DNA from: an uncultured Pelagibacteraceae bacterium
Lineage (GTDB): Bacteria; Pseudomonadota; Alphaproteobacteria; Pelagibacterales; Pelagibacteraceae
NCBI GenBank assembly: GCA_902579465.1
Contig: CACHGV010000002.1
Location: 62,001-126,000, forward strand
Direction: 5' to 3'
DNA length: 64,000 nucleotides
Shown: positions 51,457-60,595 of the stretch, in pieces
Layout of the letters: each line of letters opens with the position of its first letter
How positions within the stretch are numbered: position 1 is the stretch's first letter
Translations under genes and position numbers: made by a program
Notes under the pieces: generated by a model
What the model saw: the letters and a program-made list of their open reading frames with translations, nothing else
Database searches by the model: none
What the model was told of the DNA's origin: nothing

Positions 51457-52308
51457 TTAATCGGCTAAACCGTCAGATCTAACTTTATTTCTTTCTATAT
51501 GTATGGGCAACACCTTTCCATAAATTGCTTTAGAATGTTCAGGTGTATTTACTCTCCATGGATCTAATACATATGCTGGTATACACATGTAACGTGAGTT
51601 TTTTCCTATTATTTTGGTTACTCTATGCATAGTAAATCGTCCTTTAAATATTTGTAAATCACCAGGTTTTAGTTCAAGTTGTTTAACTTTTGAACGATCT
51701 CCATCTAACACTTTTTTTACTTCATCAAATCTTTCATTTCCTGGTTCTCTTATATTTGGACAATACTCAAATATCCCACCTTGCTCTGGTTTTTGTATCA
51801 TAAGACTTAAAGTAAATTCGCAACTATCAAAATGCCAAGGCAATATACCATCAGGCTCCATTACATTATAAGCATGACAAGCTAAGGGATCAGCCCATCT
51901 ATAAATTGGAGAAATTCCTAGACAAGCGGACACGAATTTAAGTAGCTCTTCAGTTTCGTAAAGAAATTTCATTTCAGAATTTTTTGCAAAACAATCAGAG
52001 TTTAGATATCCATTGTATCTGTTCATAAAAATTCTTTTTGGATGATCCTTAGGAAGAGAGGGGTCATCTTTTGCATAAAGATATGCATTGATACTTTCTT
52101 TAGACATATAAACTTCATCTAGCTGTTGCTCTAATTCTTTTCTCATAACTGCTAAAGAATTTGGTAAAATAAAGTTTGGAATTACTGAACAACTATCATT
52201 TTCTAATTCTGCTTTACATTTTTCAATTATTTTTTTTATTTTGTGAGATTGTAAGTCGTGAATAGGATATTTTTCTAAATCAACAATTTTGCTTAAGTTT
52301 TTTTCCAT
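51457..52308 (-). CDS. Phytanoyl-CoA dioxygenase-like Fe(II)/2OG oxygenase
   Basis: ILPWHFDSCEFTLSLMIQKPEQGGIFEYCPNIREPGNE (HxD), ELKPGDLQIFKGRFTMHRVTKIIGKNSRYMCIPAYV. Confidence 0.82.
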   Translation of the reverse strand: MEKNLSKIVDLEKYPIHDLQSHKIKKIIEKCKAELENDSCSVIPNFILPNSLAVMRKELEQQLDEVYMSKESINAYLYAKDDPSLPKDHPKRIFMNRYNGYLNSDCFAKNSEMKFLYETEELLKFVSACLGISPIYRWADPLACHAYNVMEPDGILPWHFDSCEFTLSLMIQKPEQGGIFEYCPNIREPGNERFDEVKKVLDGDRSKVKQLELKPGDLQIFKGRFTMHRVTKIIGKNSRYMCIPAYVLDPWRVNTPEHSKAIYGKVLPIHIERNKVRSDGLAD

Positions 52309-52324
52309 AACTGCACAATATAAA

Positions 52325-53350
52325 TTATGAGCTTCTCAGCGATTCTTGTAATTCTTTATTTGAGATATAACCTTTAGCGTTTCCTTGTTTATCGACAACT
52401 TCGCAATTGGAATTACTACAAACAACTTGAGGTAGAAATTCCTCGATAAATTGATCTTCTTCAACTTTAATCAGGTTTGATTTATCTATGCCATCTGATT
52501 GATTAATAGGTTTCATTATAATTTTTGCTTTTATAACTTTTGTTCTGTTTACATCTTTTACAAATGCCTCAACATATTCATCTGCCGGGTTCATTATAAT
52601 TTCTACTGGCGTTCCTACTTGCACAAGTTTTCCAGCATTTAAAATTCCAATATGATCCCCTAATCGAAGTGACTCATCAAGATCATGAGTAATAAACACT
52701 ATGGTTTTTTTTAATTCTGCTTGGAGATCTATCAATTGTTTTTGCATGTCACTTCTTATCAATGGATCTAATGCTGAAAAAGCTTCGTCCATAAGCATAA
52801 TGTCAGTATCAGTGGCTAAAGCTCTTGCAAGTCCTACTCGTTGCTGCATTCCCCCAGATAGTTGAGCTGGATATTGATTTTCAAATCCAGACAAACCTAC
52901 AGACTCAATTTTCTCCATTGCAGTAGCATTTCTTTTTTCAATTTCCACGCCTTGCATTTCAAGTCCGTAACCAACGTTTTGTAAAACTGTCTTATGCGGG
53001 AACAAGCCAAACCTTTGAAATACCATACTCATTTTTTGCCTTCTAAATTCAATTAGTTGCTCTTTATTGAGAGTGGTAACATCCTTGCCTTCAACTAAAA
53101 TTTCCCCAGAAGTAGGTTCTATCAATCTATTTAAATGTCTTATTAGCGTAGATTTACCAGATCCAGATAAACCCATGCACACAAAGGTTTCTCCTTCCTC
53201 AATTTTTAATGATACATTATCTAATCCAACTGTGTGCCCAGTTTGCTCTAAAACATCCTCTTTTGTAGCACCCTCTTGAACCATTTTAAGAACGCTGGAT
53301 GGTTTAGGTCCAAAAATTTTATATACATTATTGATTTCAATTTTTGACAT
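52325..53350 (-). CDS. proV: Glycine betaine/proline-type ABC transporter ATP-binding protein (ProV-like, copy 1)
   Basis: GLSGSGKSTLIRHLNRLIEPTSGEI, LSGGMQQRVGLARALATD, MLMDEAFSALDPLIR. Confidence 0.93.
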   Translation of the reverse strand: MSKIEINNVYKIFGPKPSSVLKMVQEGATKEDVLEQTGHTVGLDNVSLKIEEGETFVCMGLSGSGKSTLIRHLNRLIEPTSGEILVEGKDVTTLNKEQLIEFRRQKMSMVFQRFGLFPHKTVLQNVGYGLEMQGVEIEKRNATAMEKIESVGLSGFENQYPAQLSGGMQQRVGLARALATDTDIMLMDEAFSALDPLIRSDMQKQLIDLQAELKKTIVFITHDLDESLRLGDHIGILNAGKLVQVGTPVEIIMNPADEYVEAFVKDVNRTKVIKAKIIMKPINQSDGIDKSNLIKVEEDQFIEEFLPQVVCSNSNCEVVDKQGNAKGYISNKELQESLRSS

Positions 53351-53464
53351 TTTTTAAAAGTCTAATTCTTTTAATGCATCAAAGCAAACCTACAATTAAA
53401 TAAATAAAAAGCTTTCAACCATTAATTGAATTGAAATTTTTACCATTTTATATAATTATTTATC

Positions 53465-54598
53465 ATGAATTCAATTTCTAAAATCTCAAAAAATAGCACT
53501 TACCTTCAAATTATTTGGAATGATGGGGAGGAGAGTAAATTCAATTATATGTGGCTAAGAGATAATTGTCCAACCGCGCATGACAAAGATTCACGACATA
53601 GAATGTTTAATATTTTAGAAGTTTCTAAAGATATAAATCCTAAAAAATACTCTCTTAATGATGATGGTAAATTAGAAATTGAGTGGAGTGAGGGAGAACA
53701 CATAAGTTATTATGACCCAAAATGGTTAAGAGAAAATTGCTATACAATCAAAAATAAACAAAAATATATATCTCCTTATCAACTTTGGGATAATAACTTA
53801 AAAAATAATTTTGAAAGTATATGCATTGAGCATGATGAAGTAATTGACTCTGATGAAGGTTTAATAAAATGGCTTGAACTATTACATCATAAAGGTATTG
53901 CCATAGTTAAAAACTCACCAACAGAAAAAAAATCAGGCTTTAAAATTCTTCATCGAATAAGCCATGTCAGAGAAACATTTTTTAAAACCCCTTTTGAGGT
54001 AATAAATATTCCAAAACCAAATAATTCTGCATACACGGCGCATGCTTTAAGAAATCATATGGATTTACCTTGGTTTGAATTACCACCTGGTTATCAGTTT
54101 TTGCATTGTTTAGTAAATGATGCAAATGGTGGAGACTCTTCAGCAATCGATGGGTTTGCTGTAGCCGATTATCTAAGACAAAATGAAAAAGATATATTTG
54201 AGACACTGGTTTCTGTGCCTCTTAAATTTAGAGATAAAGATTATACTCAAGAATCTCACAGAAGCTATCATGCACCCGCAATTAGTTTAACAAAAGATAA
54301 AGATTTTCATGATATTAGATTTAGTGTTGCAACGATGGATGCTTTAGATTGTCATCCAGATAAAATGGATAAAGTTTATAAAGCCCACCATAGATTTGGA
54401 AATCTTCTTCACGATGATAAGTTTCAGATTAAATTTAGATTAGGACCTGGAGACATATTTTCTTTTAATAATAGGCGTGTTTTACACGGCAGAACTGCTT
54501 TTGACCCAAATTCAGGTCATCGTCATCTTCAAGGATATTATTTAGATAGAGATGAAATACTTGGAAGATTGGAATATCTTAAAAAATATAAATCATAA
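53465..54598 (+). CDS. Gamma-butyrobetaine dioxygenase-like (GBBH) 2OG-Fe(II) oxygenase
   Basis: N-terminal GBBH-type domain (WNDGEESKFNYMWLRDNCPTAHDKDSRHRMFNILEV, YDPKWLRENC) and TauD-type catalytic domain (NHMDLPWFELPPGYQFLHCLVNDANGGDSSAIDGFAVADYLRQN, NNRRVLHGRTAFDPNSGHRHLQGYYLDRDEILGRL). Confidence 0.9.
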   Translation: MNSISKISKNSTYLQIIWNDGEESKFNYMWLRDNCPTAHDKDSRHRMFNILEVSKDINPKKYSLNDDGKLEIEWSEGEHISYYDPKWLRENCYTIKNKQKYISPYQLWDNNLKNNFESICIEHDEVIDSDEGLIKWLELLHHKGIAIVKNSPTEKKSGFKILHRISHVRETFFKTPFEVINIPKPNNSAYTAHALRNHMDLPWFELPPGYQFLHCLVNDANGGDSSAIDGFAVADYLRQNEKDIFETLVSVPLKFRDKDYTQESHRSYHAPAISLTKDKDFHDIRFSVATMDALDCHPDKMDKVYKAHHRFGNLLHDDKFQIKFRLGPGDIFSFNNRRVLHGRTAFDPNSGHRHLQGYYLDRDEILGRLEYLKKYKS

Positions 54599-55231
54599 GT
54601 TTTCAAATATAAGATTGTTATCTTTTTCATATTTCAAAAATTCCTTTTTGTTTTTAATCGTGTAATAATATTTCTCTTTATTAATTATTTGTATTCTTCG
54701 ACTATTTAAAAACTTTTTATCTAATATTAGATATTTTATTTTTTTGTTTAGGCTACTTTTTAAAATAGATTTTATGCTAGATTTGTTGGAAAAAGATAAA
54801 CCTACTGATAGTTTTGAGTTAAGTTTAAGAAGATTATAGATATTTTCATGCTTAAAAGAGATAAAAGTACATTTTTTAAAACTTCTAGTTTCTTTAATCA
54901 AATTAGATAAAAGTTCTTTATTAAATAATGGCTTTATTTCAATAAAGATAGGAAATTTTTTTTTTGAAATTTTTAGAACCTCTTTTAATGGTGGTATTTG
55001 AAAGTTTTTATTTTTAATTTTTTTTAGATCTTCATAATTAATATTTTTGATACTTTTGCTTATTTTAAAAATTCTCTTTAAAGTAAAATCATGAAAGCAT
55101 ACAAACTTTTTATCTTTGGTTGAATGAATATCTGTTTCAATCCCAAATCTTTTTTTAAATGATGCTCGAAAAGACTCTAAGCAGTTTTCTTTGTAACTCT
55201 TATTTACAATTCCTCTATGTATTATATGCAT
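54593..55231 (-). CDS. Glycerophosphodiester phosphodiesterase family protein
   Basis: HRGIVNKSYKENCLESFRASFKKRFGIETDIHSTKDKKFVCFHDFTLKRI: GDPD HRG/EN/ExD motifs. Confidence 0.85.
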   Translation of the reverse strand: MHIIHRGIVNKSYKENCLESFRASFKKRFGIETDIHSTKDKKFVCFHDFTLKRIFKISKSIKNINYEDLKKIKNKNFQIPPLKEVLKISKKKFPIFIEIKPLFNKELLSNLIKETRSFKKCTFISFKHENIYNLLKLNSKLSVGLSFSNKSSIKSILKSSLNKKIKYLILDKKFLNSRRIQIINKEKYYYTIKNKKEFLKYEKDNNLIFENL

Positions 55232-55232
55232 G

Positions 55233-55266
55233 TAAAAAAAAAGGGCTCTGTTTCCACAAAGCCCTT
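55233..55266 (-). terminator. Intrinsic terminator downstream of proX (minus strand)
   Basis: On the minus strand: AAGGGCT-TTGTGGAAACAG-AGCCCTT followed by T tract. Confidence 0.85.
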
Positions 55267-55290
55267 AATTATTTTTTTGAAGTTTAATTA

Positions 55291-56301
55291 TTAGTTAGGT
55301 AACCAACTTTTCCATTTATCTGGATTGTTGTCTAACCACTCATTTACAACTTCTTTAACGTCTCTTTTTTTGATGTCAACTTCAACAAGCATCTTAGCTT
55401 GGTCTAAGTTTTCTAATTTCATTCTTTCAAAAAAAGCTTTTGCTTTAGCATGTTCTGGTTTAGCAAATGTGTCAGGATTTCCATAATTCATAGTGTAATC
55501 TTTATCCCAACCAGTTGCTGGCCATCCATCTGTACCGCAAGTTTTCCAGTTGTTTGCTTCAGTAAATGTGTCTCCTGCACAAGTTTTGTATTCAGGAAGT
55601 TGAACTCCTACCATGTCAAACTCACCAAAGAACCAGTGTGGTGACCATAAGTATAACAAGAACGGCTCTTTTCTCATGTAAGCAGCTTTTGCTTCTGCAA
55701 TTGCAGCCGCTTCAGTACCTAGTTCATCTGCTTGGAAATCAATTCCTAAAAGATCAAGTCTTTTTTGGTCATGACAGTTCCAACCAGCTACAGGACATCC
55801 AATTAATCTTCCTTTACCGCCTGTTTCAATAGTTGCAAATTTAGCTTTATGTTTGTTTAGGTCTCTCCAAGTTTTAATGCCCATTTCTTCTGCAGCATAT
55901 CTAGGTATCCAGTAATCTGACATACCGATGATTCCAGTAGTTCCTAAAAGATCAACTGTTCCATCTCCTTTATAAGACTTTACTACTTTGCCGTCATAAA
56001 TTAAATCTTCATTAAACATTACATCGTCTGCCTCTGCATAACTTGGCCAACTCTCGCAAGCGAAATCAAGTTCTCCAGCTGCAATTGCTTCCCATAATCC
56101 AGTACCAGACGGGAAAACTGTTTGTTTAATTTTATAGCCCATTTCTCGTTCAAGAATTGCTACTGCAACTTCACAAGTGATTATTCCACCTGTCCAGTCA
56201 GCAATAGCAGCATGTAATCTTTTTGCATTTGCCTGAGTAAGACTAGCAAGTAAAATTACGAAAGATAAAAATAGAGCTGATATTGTTTTTGATAACCTCA
56301 T
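55291..56301 (-). CDS. proX: Glycine betaine/proline/carnitine-type ABC substrate-binding protein (ProX-like)
   Basis: Signal peptide; IITCEVAVAILEREMGYKIKQTVFPSGTGLWEAIAAGELDFACESWPSYAEAD; LLYLWSPHWFFGEFDMVGVQLPEY (OpuAC-type). SD GAGGAAATAAATG. Confidence 0.92.
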   Translation of the reverse strand: MRLSKTISALFLSFVILLASLTQANAKRLHAAIADWTGGIITCEVAVAILEREMGYKIKQTVFPSGTGLWEAIAAGELDFACESWPSYAEADDVMFNEDLIYDGKVVKSYKGDGTVDLLGTTGIIGMSDYWIPRYAAEEMGIKTWRDLNKHKAKFATIETGGKGRLIGCPVAGWNCHDQKRLDLLGIDFQADELGTEAAAIAEAKAAYMRKEPFLLYLWSPHWFFGEFDMVGVQLPEYKTCAGDTFTEANNWKTCGTDGWPATGWDKDYTMNYGNPDTFAKPEHAKAKAFFERMKLENLDQAKMLVEVDIKKRDVKEVVNEWLDNNPDKWKSWLPN

Positions 56302-56390
56302 TTATTTCCTCTCTTTTAATTAATTAAAGTCTTATTTTAAAACATAAATTACTAGTTTGTAAACTGTGAATAATGATGCTTTTACTTGAC

Positions 56391-58508
56391 TTATAAACCT
56401 AGAGCTTCTCTCTGTTTTTTAGTCCAAGCAAGTGAAATTCTGTCTATAATTATTGCTAATAATACAATTCCTATACCTGCTGCCAACCCTCTACCGGTAT
56501 CAGATCTTGCTAATCCATTAAATACTTCCAAACCTAATCCTTTTCCACCAATTAAAGGTGTAACAATCTGCATTGCGAAAGCCATAATTACTGTTTGATT
56601 AAATCCAATAACTAAACTTGGAATAGCTAATGGAAATTTAATTTTATTTAGAGTTTGCAATAAAGTACCACCAAATGAACGTGAAACCTCTGAGTAAGTC
56701 CCAGATACTTGAGTTAAACCTAAAGATGTTAATCGAATGATGGGTGGTATAGAGTATATAACTGTTGCAAGTACTGCAGATACTATTCCTCCTCCAAAAA
56801 ACATTAAAACAGGAATTAAATAACAGAAGTAAGGTAAAGTCTGCATGGCATCCAAAACCACGTTTTGAACATTTCTAAATCTCTCGTTATAAGAGGCAAT
56901 TATTCCAAGAGGAACTCCAATTATAAAGCATAAAGCTACAGACACTAAAACAGATGATAGTGTTATCATTGATTGTGGCCATATCCCACAAGCACCAATG
57001 AAAAGTAATAATATTGCTGTAATAATTGCAAATCTAATACCGACAGTAAAATATCCAATTGCTGCAAATACCCCTAATGTATACCACCATGGCACATGAG
57101 TTAAGAATATATCAAGTGGTCTTAAGAGTTTAAGATATACAAATCCCCTAAGAGCTTTTGTAAATGCAATAAAACTAGGATTAACAGTTAAAGATTCTAC
57201 ACTACTAGAAATCGGCTGCCTAATTGACAATCTCCACTCTTCAGGAAATGATCCTATACTTACCATATAAGAGTCAACGAATGAAATAGTCAGAACAAGT
57301 AAAAAAGAAGGTATTATATAATATCTTCTAGAAATTATTTCACCAATATCTCTTGCTGTTTCTTTATTTGCTAAAGAAACACAAAATTCAAATACATACG
57401 CAATAAATTTTGTTAAATTTGTACAAACAAAATTAATTAAACCAGCTAAAAATTCTAAAGGCTTTTCTATAATTCTTACTATTGCAAATTTTTCCCAAGA
57501 TTGTGGGAGTAAATAAAATTTTTGAACATTCGATGGAAGTATTTGTTTTGTTTTGCTAAATGACATACTAAATCTATCAAACATTATTGCCATGAAAAGA
57601 ATACAAAGTCCTCCTTCCATTGCCCACCCAACATCAAGTCTTCTAATTGCTTGCCATACTTGACCACCAATTCCTTCAGCTCCAATGAAACATGCCAAAA
57701 CTACAAGTGCTAAAGCCATCATTATCACCTGATTAATTCCCATCATTATACTTGGTAGCGAGAGTGGAATTTTAATTTTAAATAGTAGTTGTAACTTACT
57801 TGATCCAAATGAGGTAGCAGACTCAATTGTTTCTGCTGAAACTTGTCTTATACCAGTATTTGTTAATCTTATTATTGGAGGCATTGAGTAAATCATAGTG
57901 GCTAATATTGCTGGCGCTCCTCCAATTCCAAAAAAGAAAAGAGCTGGAAAAAGATAAACAAACGCAGGCATTACTTGCATTGTATCTAAAATAGGCTTCA
58001 TAAAATTTTCAAACCTGTCACTTTGTGAACAAAGCACACCTAGAGTCACTCCAACTACGACACATAGTAAAACCGATAAACCCATCAATGCTACCGTTTG
58101 CAGAGATGGTTCCCACATTCCTGTTGCACCCCAAAAATAAATGACAAATAAAGAGTACAATCCTAATCTTAATCCACCTGCAATTAAGCAAGGCAAAAAT
58201 ATTAATGCTGCAATTAATAGCCAAGGTGAGTCGATAAGGAAATCTTCAACAAAGTAATATACATTTTTAATATAACTGGCTATTATTTTGGTAATCCATC
58301 TATAATTTTTCTTTAAATAATCTTCACCTTCATTAACCCATGCTGTAAATGTAAATTCATCAGTGACGACTTTTGGCATTTTTGAAGGACCATCGCTTTG
58401 AAAAGATAACCACAGTGCAACTAAAAATGTTATTAAGATTACAGAATATGTAATAATATTTTTTGATGAATTTGGCTTTCCTTGGATACTTGCTACTTCA
58501 GAAGACAT
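56391..58508 (-). CDS. proW: Double-domain glycine betaine/proline-type ABC permease (fused ProW-ProW)
   Basis: 705 aa with two BPD_transp_1 halves: GVTLGVLCSQSDRFENFMKPILDTMQVMPAFVYLFPALFFFGIGGAPAILATMIYSMPPIIRLTNTGIRQV and GVPLGIIASYNERFRNVQNVVLDAMQTLPYFCYLIPVLMFFGGGIVSAVLATVIYSIPPIIRLTSLGLTQV. Confidence 0.93.
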   Translation of the reverse strand: MSSEVASIQGKPNSSKNIITYSVILITFLVALWLSFQSDGPSKMPKVVTDEFTFTAWVNEGEDYLKKNYRWITKIIASYIKNVYYFVEDFLIDSPWLLIAALIFLPCLIAGGLRLGLYSLFVIYFWGATGMWEPSLQTVALMGLSVLLCVVVGVTLGVLCSQSDRFENFMKPILDTMQVMPAFVYLFPALFFFGIGGAPAILATMIYSMPPIIRLTNTGIRQVSAETIESATSFGSSKLQLLFKIKIPLSLPSIMMGINQVIMMALALVVLACFIGAEGIGGQVWQAIRRLDVGWAMEGGLCILFMAIMFDRFSMSFSKTKQILPSNVQKFYLLPQSWEKFAIVRIIEKPLEFLAGLINFVCTNLTKFIAYVFEFCVSLANKETARDIGEIISRRYYIIPSFLLVLTISFVDSYMVSIGSFPEEWRLSIRQPISSSVESLTVNPSFIAFTKALRGFVYLKLLRPLDIFLTHVPWWYTLGVFAAIGYFTVGIRFAIITAILLLFIGACGIWPQSMITLSSVLVSVALCFIIGVPLGIIASYNERFRNVQNVVLDAMQTLPYFCYLIPVLMFFGGGIVSAVLATVIYSIPPIIRLTSLGLTQVSGTYSEVSRSFGGTLLQTLNKIKFPLAIPSLVIGFNQTVIMAFAMQIVTPLIGGKGLGLEVFNGLARSDTGRGLAAGIGIVLLAIIIDRISLAWTKKQREALGL

Positions 58509-58587
58509 ATTATCTAAAATTTAAAATAAATAATTTTACTTTTAAAGAAAAATATTGTCTATTTTTGTGTTATTAAAATAACAAAAT

Positions 58588-59634
58588 ATGAATAATCAAC
58601 CAAAAATAACGTGTTCAAATGTTTGGAAATTATTTGGTTCTGACGAACAAAGAATAATTAAAGATTTAGATAAAAGTTTATCAATAAAAGAAGTTCAAGA
58701 AAAAACCGGACATGTGGTTGCAGTAAAAGATGTTAGCTTTTCAATTGAGAAAGGTGAGACATTTGTTGTAATGGGTTTATCGGGAAGCGGAAAATCAACC
58801 TTAGTTAGATGTATTTCAAGATTAATTGAACCAACGTCTGGAACAGTAAAAATGGATGATGTTGACGTAACGAAAATGAGCGGAAAAGAATTATTAGATT
58901 TAAGAAGAAATAAAATGAGCATGGTTTTTCAACATTTTGGTTTATTTCCACATAGAACAGTTGTGGAGAATATTGGATATGGTTTAGAGATTAGAGGAAA
59001 TAAAAAAAATGATAGAGTAGAAAAATCAATGGAAGTTTTAAAAATGGTTGGTTTAGAAGGTTGGCACAATAATTATCCAAGAGAACTATCAGGAGGAATG
59101 CAACAAAGGGTGGGTTTAGCTCGTGCATTAGCTGTAGATCCAGAAATTTTAATTTTTGATGAACCCTTTTCAGCATTAGATCCATTAATTAGAAGAGAAA
59201 TGCAGGATGAACTATTAAAGATTCAAGAAAAGTTACAGAAGACTATGGTATTTATTACTCATGATTTCTTAGAGGCAATTAAAATGGGTGATCATATTGC
59301 AATTATGAAAGATGGAGAAGTTTCTCAAGTAGGGACACCAGAGGAAATAGTTGCTAACCCCAAAGATCAATATGTAAAAGATTTTTGCGAAGATGTGCCA
59401 AAATACAAAGTCCTTAGTGCAAGCAAAGTAATGAGGGAAGAATGTTGTGACGATACAAAAAAAATGTTTGAAAACGGATCAAATAATATTCCTCACAATT
59501 CAAAAATAGAAACTTTAATTGATAAGCTTGTAGATACAGATCAGAAATTTCCAGTGGTTAATAGTGAGACAGGTGAGCTTATTGGTGAAATTGATAGAGC
59601 AATAGTTATGAAATCAATGAAATCTGCTAGTTAA
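58588..59634 (+). CDS. proV: Glycine betaine/proline-type ABC transporter ATP-binding protein (ProV-like, copy 2)
   Basis: GLSGSGKSTLVRCISRLIEPTSGTV, LSGGMQQRVGLARALAVDPEILIFDEPFSALDPLIR, C-terminal CBS-like tail. Confidence 0.94.
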   Translation: MNNQPKITCSNVWKLFGSDEQRIIKDLDKSLSIKEVQEKTGHVVAVKDVSFSIEKGETFVVMGLSGSGKSTLVRCISRLIEPTSGTVKMDDVDVTKMSGKELLDLRRNKMSMVFQHFGLFPHRTVVENIGYGLEIRGNKKNDRVEKSMEVLKMVGLEGWHNNYPRELSGGMQQRVGLARALAVDPEILIFDEPFSALDPLIRREMQDELLKIQEKLQKTMVFITHDFLEAIKMGDHIAIMKDGEVSQVGTPEEIVANPKDQYVKDFCEDVPKYKVLSASKVMREECCDDTKKMFENGSNNIPHNSKIETLIDKLVDTDQKFPVVNSETGELIGEIDRAIVMKSMKSAS

Positions 59635-60559
59635 TTTCTCTACTCACCTTAGTTTTTTTTTGTTTTACTTTATCTCTCCAAATTATAATCATTCCAGCAA
59701 ACACAATTACGAAAACCCCTGGAAATAATTGTTCCCAAGGAGCTTCATTAAAAAATAACCAGCCCAAAACAAATGATGAAGGAATGCCAAAATATTCAAA
59801 CGAAGCCATCTTACTTGCAGAGATTAATCTGTAAGAATAGATAAAAAGTATTGCTGCAGTACCTCCAAGAATACCAGTCAATGTCATAAGAAAAAAATCT
59901 TGAGTATTTTTTATTTCTGCATGTCCAGTGGTCAATAAAAACAGAACAACACCACCAATTACATTAAATATTAAAGTATATAATTGAATTTTTGCTGTTG
60001 AATGACCATCAGGTATAAATTTTAAAATTATCACACTTAATGCCCAAGCTATCGCAGTTAGAATTGGAAATATTGAGTAAAAACTAAATATGTCACTTCC
60101 TGGCTGAACAATTAAAACAACTCCAAAAAAACCTATAAAAATTGCAGACCATCTATAAATACCAACCTTATCCTTTAAAAAAATTATCGATAAAATTACA
60201 ATGAAAAATGGTGAAGAAAATGTAAGAACCATAGCAGTAGCAAATTCTAAGTTAATAACAGAAATAAATATAAATATATTCATTGATAAGAAAGCCAAAC
60301 CTCTAAAAAAGCTTAAGATAATGAATTTATTGTTTAGGTTCCTAAAAACTGAAATGTACTCTTTGGTAAATAAAATAAGTATAAATAAAGGGATTACCCC
60401 CGCAATATTTCTGAATACTGCTAACTGAATTACAGTATATTCATTACCCAAAAACTTTATTACAACCATATACATATCCACACATAGTATTGCTAAGAGC
60501 ATGGTAAATATTGCTAAATATGTTTTTTTTAAATCTGTTTTTTCTGAGGAAATATTCAT
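59627..60559 (-). CDS. EamA/DMT-superfamily transporter
   Basis: Two EamA repeats; YRWSAIFIGFFGVVLIVQPGSDIFSFYSIFPILTAIAWALSVIILKF. Confidence 0.9.
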   Translation of the reverse strand: MNISSEKTDLKKTYLAIFTMLLAILCVDMYMVVIKFLGNEYTVIQLAVFRNIAGVIPLFILILFTKEYISVFRNLNNKFIILSFFRGLAFLSMNIFIFISVINLEFATAMVLTFSSPFFIVILSIIFLKDKVGIYRWSAIFIGFFGVVLIVQPGSDIFSFYSIFPILTAIAWALSVIILKFIPDGHSTAKIQLYTLIFNVIGGVVLFLLTTGHAEIKNTQDFFLMTLTGILGGTAAILFIYSYRLISASKMASFEYFGIPSSFVLGWLFFNEAPWEQLFPGVFVIVFAGMIIIWRDKVKQKKTKVSREIN

Positions 60560-60595
60560 TTATAATTTTTTAAAATTGTATACTTTATAAAAGAA

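Noticed and set aside
55450-55832. Plus-strand ORFs antisense to proX (55450-55644, 55566-55832)
   Set aside because: Shadow ORFs of a clear binding-protein gene; no start-site support.
56391-58508. Possible mis-assembly or frameshift merging two permease genes
   Set aside because: Both halves are complete, diverged from each other, and in one continuous frame; a genuine double-domain permease is more likely.
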